A stretch of 64,000 nt of DNA from Streptomyces mexicanus (GTDB lineage: Bacteria; Actinomycetota; Actinomycetes; Streptomycetales; Streptomycetaceae): NCBI RefSeq assembly GCF_902506575.1, contig NZ_LR732544.1, positions 2,748,211 through 2,812,210 of the forward strand, read 5' to 3'. Below the pieces are notes generated by a model. It had not been told where the DNA came from and ran no database searches. It worked only from the letters and a program-made list of their open reading frames with translations. Positions 59,453 through 64,000 of the stretch are shown one piece after another. Every line of letters begins with the position of its first letter. The first letter of the stretch is position 1. The translations under genes were made by a program, and so were the position numbers.

Positions 59453-59977
59453 ATGGTGATCCGCGGCACAGGAATCGTCACTATTGGTGTACTCGCGGGG
59501 CTGCTGCTGAGCGGCTGCTCCGAGGGAGAGAAAAAGAACTACACCGTACCGGAGAAGCTCTGCGGAGCGGCCGTGGCTCCCGACCTCACCCGCGCTCTGC
59601 TTCCTGCGGGCAACAAACTGCGAGCAACGCAGCAACACGTAGGCGGGCCTGCGCAGAAATATTACTGCGACGTACTGGTGGACGGGAACATTGAGCTCGT
59701 GGTCAAGGGCGTGTGGCGCCCGTCCGGGATCACGGCGAAGCAGGCGGCAGACAAGGAGCTGGTGTTTAATTCCCGCTCCAGCGACGGCGGCCGGTTCGCA
59801 CTGTCCGACGACAAGGCCTTTACCGTGGTCGACTGCAAGAACAGTGAGCACAAGGCCGATAGATATTCCTTCGAAGTAGTTGTGGCGCACCCTGCAGGAG
59901 ATGTCAGCAAAAAAATGCTGCGTTTCCTGGCCGCATTTTCCGAGTCATATCGCAAGATGCTTCCCTGTCAAAGCTAA
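59453..59977 (+). CDS. Small lipoprotein, paralogue of 28897 gene
   Basis: A 174-residue lipoprotein: signal IVTIGVLAGLLLSGCSE with lipobox LSGC. The mature part follows the 28897-29430 protein in outline (YTVP..LCG, VDGNIELVV, DGGRFALSDDKAF, conserved cysteines CDV, DCKN, terminal PCQS). It is divergent in sequence, so an old duplication or repeated acquisition. ATG at 59453 follows CAGGAGACCC; TTATCT and TAGATA words upstream may be promoter elements. Role unknown. Confidence 0.7.
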   Translation: MVIRGTGIVTIGVLAGLLLSGCSEGEKKNYTVPEKLCGAAVAPDLTRALLPAGNKLRATQQHVGGPAQKYYCDVLVDGNIELVVKGVWRPSGITAKQAADKELVFNSRSSDGGRFALSDDKAFTVVDCKNSEHKADRYSFEVVVAHPAGDVSKKMLRFLAAFSESYRKMLPCQS

Positions 59978-60262
59978 CGTGAGAGACAGGATTCCCCATG
60001 CTTCCTGACCGGCCGGGGGCCCGTGCCTGGGCTCGCCCGGCATCTTCCCGCCGGGCGTCATGAAGTGACCCACCCGGGCCCGGCGGGCGGCTACCGTGAT
60101 CCCTGGCAGGACGCGCACGCCGCTCGCCGCCGCTCCCGGCGCCCACGCCGCCCGGGGAGCACAGTCGGCCAAGGTCTCTCGGGGCCCGCGAGGTTCAGTC
60201 CTGCTGTCGGCTCCTTCCAGATGCCGGCGGATGCGTGGGGCCGCCGAAGCATGGAGGACCTG

Positions 60263-60961
60263 ATGCCGAAGAGGCAGAGCACCGCCGCCCGCCGCGCCCG
60301 GGCCGCCGCCCGCCAGGGCGCGAAGTACACCACCGCCCTCCGCACGGAGACCGGCCAGGAGGCCGCTGGACGGACGTTCCCGGGAAACGGCGGCCCGTGG
60401 GTGTCGGCGTGGACCGGCGACCCGCACAACGACGTCAACGCCGCCTGTGGACACCACCTGCGGGCCCTGTGCGGGGGCTGCGGGGTCTGCACCACCTGTG
60501 ACGGCTGCTACTGCGCGGAGGCCGCCGAGGAGGCCCGCATCGACGCCGAGGTCGTCCGGGACTACGCGGACCACGCGGAGCACTACGACCACACCGCCGG
60601 GTGCTACCTGTGCGATGACGAGCAGGAGCGCAGCGAGGGCTACGCCCGCTGCTGGAAGTGCGGGCTGTCCTTCCCTGACGGCAGGTTCGACCTGGTGACC
60701 CACACCCCCGGCTACTGCTTCCGTCTCCACCCGCAGCCGTCCGGCATCGACTGGTCGTATCTGCGGGGCCAGGACGTCCGCCTCGTCGGCACGCACTACA
60801 CGATCACCGGGCACGTCCCGGCCGACCAGGAGGCGCCCGAGCCGGGCGACCTCACGCCACATCTGACCCTCGTACGGACCGATGCCGGGTACGAGGGCGA
60901 GGTGTCGCCGTTCAACCCGCGCGAGTGGCTGGAGGTCCACCCGGCGCCCCCGGCCGCGTAG
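60263..60961 (+). CDS. Cysteine-cluster zinc protein
   Basis: A 232-residue protein with dense Cys/His motifs: CGHHLRALCGGCGVCTTCDGCYC (about residues 61-85; only partly typical of a known finger), then CYLCDDEQERSEGYARCWKCG (about 118-138). The N-terminal MPKRQSTAARRARAAARQG is basic and could bind nucleic acid. ATG at 60263 has GGAGG 5 bases upstream; an ATG at 60251 is possible. No family recognised. The 285 bp upstream contain only small dyads. Confidence 0.6.
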   Translation: MPKRQSTAARRARAAARQGAKYTTALRTETGQEAAGRTFPGNGGPWVSAWTGDPHNDVNAACGHHLRALCGGCGVCTTCDGCYCAEAAEEARIDAEVVRDYADHAEHYDHTAGCYLCDDEQERSEGYARCWKCGLSFPDGRFDLVTHTPGYCFRLHPQPSGIDWSYLRGQDVRLVGTHYTITGHVPADQEAPEPGDLTPHLTLVRTDAGYEGEVSPFNPREWLEVHPAPPAA

Positions 60962-61042
60962 CAGCTCACGAAGGGGCCGATGGGCCGTTCAGGGGTGGCG
61001 CCGAGCACGCCCGGTCCCTTCGTGGATGCGGGGGCATCGGGA

Positions 61043-62140
61043 TCATGCGTCCTCCCCTTCGTGTCGGGCCTGCGCCAGCAGCGCCGCCACGACGTCCGTC
61101 TGTTCCTCGCTCTCTTCAACGAGCGTGTTCACCACGTCGTCGGCGGAGCCGAGGACCTGCCGGGTGAGGCGCTGCATCAGCTCGGGGTCGGTGCCGCTGC
61201 CGGGGCCGGTGAGGTCGACCCGGGTCGGCCGGCGCGGGGCGATGATGTCCGGCCCGGCCGGTGCCTCGGTCGCCGCATCGGCGTCGGCGAGCGCACGGTA
61301 GACGGAGGCGACGGAGGGGTGCTGTCCGGCGTTCTTCCCGGTCTTGATGGTCAGCTTCTTGGCGATCTCGGGAACGGGGACGCCCTTGTCCTTGAGCGCG
61401 CGGGCGAACAGCAGCATGTCGTCGTCGATGACCTTGGGGCGTCCACCGTGGTTGCCCTTGGTCGCGGCGGTGACCTGCCCTTCCAGGGTCTTCTCACGGA
61501 TGTAGTTGCGGTCGAGCTGGGCGGCGACGGCGAGGACGGCGAAGAACATCGCGCCCATGCCGTTGGGGTCGTAGATGCCGGTGAGCGGGCCTGTGAGGAG
61601 TTCGAGCTGGACACCGGCCCTCTGGAGCTGGTTCGACAGGGTCATCAGCTCGGCGGCGTTGCGGGCCAGGCGCTTGAGCTCATGGACGGTGAGGATGACC
61701 TCCTGGTCGGGGGCGGCCTCCTTGATGTCGTACGCCAGCTTCAGCGCCGCCTCCAGCTTCGGGCGCGTCTTCACGCGCGTGCTGATCTTCTCGGAGAAGA
61801 TCCGCTTGCAGACCGGTTCGAGCGCATCCAGCTGGGACTGGAGTTCCTGCTGCGCGGTCGAGCAGCGCGCGTACCCGATCCGGATCGGCTTGGCCGCCGC
61901 TGCGGCCGGCACTGCCTCCACGGGCGGACCCTGCTTCCAGGGCCGTCCCCGGCCGCGGTCCTCGGGGACGAGGACATCGAGTTCCTCGCGGAGCGCGGGC
62001 ACGAGGATGAAGCGGGCGGTGTGGTACTTCGTCGCGGTCTTCCCGCCGCGAGTACGGCAGGCACTGCCCGCCGGGGCTTCACACTTCGGACAGTCGTTTC
62101 GTTCTACCGCGATTGCGGCTTGATCGGGCGTCAGGTCCAC
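61043..62140 (-). CDS. Serine recombinase (resolvase family) with N-terminal zinc motif
   Basis: A 365-residue recombinase. Residues about 15-32 are a zinc-finger-like CPKCEAPAGSACRTRGG, common in actinobacterial recombinases. The resolvase domain starts at about residue 86 with IGYARCSTAQQELQSQLDALE, where the serine of RCST is the nucleophile, and continues with LTVHELKRLARNAAEL and FFAVLAVAAQLDRNYIREKTLEGQ. A helix-turn-helix follows (VPEIAKKLTIKTGKNAGQHPSVASVYRAL). It is most likely a multimer resolvase of the plasmid, or an invertase. Confidence 0.85.
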   Translation of the reverse strand: MDLTPDQAAIAVERNDCPKCEAPAGSACRTRGGKTATKYHTARFILVPALREELDVLVPEDRGRGRPWKQGPPVEAVPAAAAAKPIRIGYARCSTAQQELQSQLDALEPVCKRIFSEKISTRVKTRPKLEAALKLAYDIKEAAPDQEVILTVHELKRLARNAAELMTLSNQLQRAGVQLELLTGPLTGIYDPNGMGAMFFAVLAVAAQLDRNYIREKTLEGQVTAATKGNHGGRPKVIDDDMLLFARALKDKGVPVPEIAKKLTIKTGKNAGQHPSVASVYRALADADAATEAPAGPDIIAPRRPTRVDLTGPGSGTDPELMQRLTRQVLGSADDVVNTLVEESEEQTDVVAALLAQARHEGEDA

Positions 62141-62160
62141 CCCGGCAGTCTGTCAGAACT

Positions 62161-62245
62161 GTCTCGCAGAACGTGCATGTTTTGAGAGGACTTCTGCGAG
62201 CGGCGACCTGCGGATTCGTGATCGACTTTGGGAGTCTCGCAGAAC
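62161..62245. promoter_or_regulatory. res-like site upstream of the serine recombinase
   Basis: GTCTCGCAGAAC at 62161-62172 and again at 62234-62245 (73 bp apart), with an inverted TTCTGCGAG at 62192-62200 between. The first repeat lies 21 bp upstream of the recombinase start. Repeated 12-bp half-sites next to a resolvase gene are typical of a res recombination site that also acts as an operator. The rest of the 447-bp gap up to 62587 shows no gene. Confidence 0.55.
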
Positions 62246-62587
62246 TCTCGCAACTGTTCATTTATGAGAATCACCGTGCGTGCACCCGTGGCCATGACGC
62301 GCCCGCCGGGGCCCGGACAGAGGGATGTGACGGACCTCCGGCCGCTGTCCAGGGGTGCCGGTCCCCCAACAGTGGTTGGCGCTGGTGGCTGCTGGGGGCC
62401 TTCGCCGGCCCCCAGACCCCCGCTTCCCCGGCACCGCCCGGCGCGGGCAGCGCTCCCGTGGTGCAGGTGCGTGCGCGCCGGACGGCACCGGGGCCGTGTA
62501 TGGCTTCGGTGCCGTCCAGCGCGCCCAATGTGGCTTACGGGGCCTCCGGCGCCTGCTCGGCGGTGCTGGCAGCGTGGTCGGGGTCGG

Positions 62588-63499
62588 TCATGGGCAGCGG
62601 CGGCGTACGGTGCCGTCGGCGAACCAGCGGACCAGGGACACCGCGAGGTCGACGGCCATGCGCGCCTCGGCGAGCGTCTCTTCCCGGGTGGGCTGCTGGC
62701 CACCATGGCGGCTCGTCTGCCCCGTCCAGAGCAGGGACAGCATCGTGGTGATCGTGGCTTCCCCCTCGACGCCAGTCTTCCCGGCGAGGGCGACGTCCCA
62801 CTGACCTGGGTGCTGGCGCAGCTCGCGCAGCATCGTGCCGAGCGTGGCCTTGGTGTTGTTCGGCTCCAGCGTGGCGTGCGCGGCGCATTCGACGGCCTTA
62901 ATCGCCTCGCTGTAGGCACGTCCCGGCTCGGGGTGCAGGGCGTACGCCGCGGTGTAGGCCCGCCGCAGGTGCTCGCTGGCGGATCCACGGTCGGGCTGAC
63001 CCGCTGCGCGGGCGGCCGTGTTGAGCAGCGCGGTCACGGTGGGGTCGACGCGGTGGACCAGGGCGCGGCCGTTCGGGCTGATGGTGTACGCGGACCGGCC
63101 GTCGTCGAGCAGCTCCTGCAGCGGCCTGCGGTGCTTCATGAAGGCGACGTTCGCGAATCCGCCGGCCATGGCCTCAAGCATCCCCAGCTTCTGCCCGGCT
63201 GGGAGCTGGACGGGCACGCCAGCGCCCGGCAGCAGGTTGAGGATCGCATCGACGACGTCGAGCAGCCGCTCGTCGGGCGTGTACCAGGCGAGGAACTCGG
63301 CGTCGTCGACCTCGGGTCCGTGCTCGGTGTCGCGGTACAGGTCGCAGCGCAGCAGGACCCGGTCGGCCAGTCGGCTGGATTCGCGGACCGCTCCGTCGAT
63401 CCACTGGCGCAGGGCGGTGGACAGGGCCGGGGGCACGTCGTGCCGCAGGACACCGCCGGTGCCCTGGCGTGTCGAGAGAGGGGTCCACATGTCGCTCAC
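62588..63499 (-). CDS. Hypothetical protein with Abi-C-like C-terminus
   Basis: A 303-residue helical protein. The C-terminal 130 residues (HLRRAYTAAYALHPEPGRAYSEAIKAVECAAHATLEPNNTKATLGTMLRELRQ...HGGQQPTREETLAEARMAVDLAVSLVRWFADG) recall the C-terminal domain seen in several abortive-infection and RloC/HEPN-like families. I cannot confirm HEPN residues. GTG at 63499 or ATG at 63490 are both possible. Divergent from the next gene across a dyad. Function undetermined. Confidence 0.55.
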   Translation of the reverse strand: MSDMWTPLSTRQGTGGVLRHDVPPALSTALRQWIDGAVRESSRLADRVLLRCDLYRDTEHGPEVDDAEFLAWYTPDERLLDVVDAILNLLPGAGVPVQLPAGQKLGMLEAMAGGFANVAFMKHRRPLQELLDDGRSAYTISPNGRALVHRVDPTVTALLNTAARAAGQPDRGSASEHLRRAYTAAYALHPEPGRAYSEAIKAVECAAHATLEPNNTKATLGTMLRELRQHPGQWDVALAGKTGVEGEATITTMLSLLWTGQTSRHGGQQPTREETLAEARMAVDLAVSLVRWFADGTVRRRCP

Positions 63500-63586
63500 G
63501 CGCCAACGGTAGGCGGCCCGGTGCCGGGCCTGCACACGAATTGGACCCGCCATCAGGACCGGTCACCGAAGAATTTCGGCCAGTTT

Positions 63587-63646
63587 CTACGGGGTCTATA
63601 TACCGGGGGCCTCACCGCTCATACACTCGTCATGTAGATCCCGTAG
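63587..63646. promoter_or_regulatory. Inverted repeat in divergent promoter region
   Basis: CTACGGGGTCTA (63587-63598) and TAGATCCCGTAG (63635-63646) are complementary apart from one base, in the 180-bp gap between the divergent 63499 and 63680 genes. Probable operator. Confidence 0.5.
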
Positions 63647-63679
63647 AACCAGGCAAGAACTACCCGGAAGGTTGACGGA

Positions 63680-63973
63680 GTGAACGAACCCATGATCGGA
63701 AACCTGTCCCCGTACTCCTGGTCCTCGGAGCAGTCCGTGGCCTACGAGGCCGCCGTCGAGGCGATCAACGGTGTGGTCGGCGCCTACAGCCGTCTCATCG
63801 CCGACGCCGAACAGCGCCCGGGCGCGGAGGACACGGTCGCCGAGTACCGGCGGCTGCGCACCGCCTGCCAGCAGGAGCGGCGCGCCCTGCGGGCCGAGGA
63901 CAGCGAGGCAGTGGCCCGCGTCCGCGCCGAGTACGCCGCGCGGCTCCGCGAACTGACGGAGCGGGACGCGTGA
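63680..63973 (+). CDS. Small helical protein
   Basis: A 97-residue acidic, helical protein (MNEPMIGNLSPYSWSSEQSVAYEAAVEAINGVVGAYSRLIADAEQRPGAED...VRAEYAARLRELTERDA). GTG at 63680 follows GGAAGGTTGACGGA. Its stop overlaps the start of the next gene (GTGA). Resembles small helical proteins that precede other genes in Streptomyces plasmid operons; function unknown. Confidence 0.65.
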   Translation: MNEPMIGNLSPYSWSSEQSVAYEAAVEAINGVVGAYSRLIADAEQRPGAEDTVAEYRRLRTACQQERRALRAEDSEAVARVRAEYAARLRELTERDA

Positions 63974-64000
63974 GCCAGGACGACGCCAGCCGCTACCAGC
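63970..64000 (+). CDS. Start of a further coupled gene (cut by window end)
   Basis: GTG at 63970 (VSQDDASRYQ...) overlaps the previous stop codon in the GTGA pattern. Only ten codons are visible, so the product is unknown. Confidence 0.4.
   Translation, partial: MSQDDASRYQ

Overview
The window is high-GC actinobacterial DNA, most likely from a Streptomyces. The grounds are GTG/TTG starts, very high GC at third codon positions, a conservon with P450s, DUF2637 and KorSA-type plasmid genes, and the core gene order hemW, SpoIIE-type phosphatase, fadD15-like, lepA, rpsT, holA.

Positions 1-11,041 are ordinary chromosome: an MBL-fold hydrolase (5' end outside the window), a DUF3097 protein, HemW, an HATPase-GAF-PP2C phosphatase, a long-chain acyl-CoA ligase, LepA, ribosomal protein S20 and DNA polymerase III delta (HolA). 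At 11,042-11,074 the sequence matches the Illumina Nextera read-1 adapter (30 of 33 bases, the last 16 exact). It is followed by a 66-bp fold-back palindrome that destroys the end of a small gene. The chromosome and everything to its right are therefore almost certainly joined by a library or assembly artefact and should be treated as two replicons.

From 11,075 to 64,000 the sequence looks like a conjugative plasmid or integrative element. The transfer block (11.1-19.8 kb) has small membrane proteins, an FtsK/TraB-type DNA translocase, a DUF2637 spread protein with three translationally coupled small genes, and a divergent GntR/UTRA (KorSA-like) regulator next to repeated CCTAGG palindromes. 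A winged-helix/zinc-ribbon protein (20.3 kb) and about 1.3 kb of noncoding DNA full of palindromes (22.3-23.6 kb), including three 15-bp palindromes exactly 35 bp apart, are the best candidates for a replication module. Then come small accessory genes, a tyrosine-recombinase-like protein, an ATP-dependent DNA ligase, a lipoprotein, and a parA/parB-like partition operon at 33-34.3 kb.

A single 15-kb open frame (34,759-49,851; 5,030 codons) carries an N6-methyltransferase-like domain fused to an SNF2-like helicase, an architecture like phage P1 DarB. A separate small gene is buried in another frame inside it. Next is a complete conservon: CvnA sensor-like ATPase, a tandem-duplicated CvnB roadblock protein, CvnC, CvnD GTPase, a CYP157-like P450 without the ExxR motif, a CYP154-like P450, plus a translationally coupled enoyl-CoA hydratase. 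The right end has a membrane protein, a secreted protein, a second copy of the lipoprotein family, a zinc-cluster protein, a serine recombinase with a res-like site, and hypothetical genes.

Three sequence-level systems are not explained by genes: a dispersed family of about 40-bp imperfect palindromes (at least 13 loci, two inside the giant ORF), a paired GTTGT-N6-ACAAC operator at three loci always 42 bp apart, and a roughly 120-bp noncoding module found upstream of the giant ORF and again at 57.9 kb.
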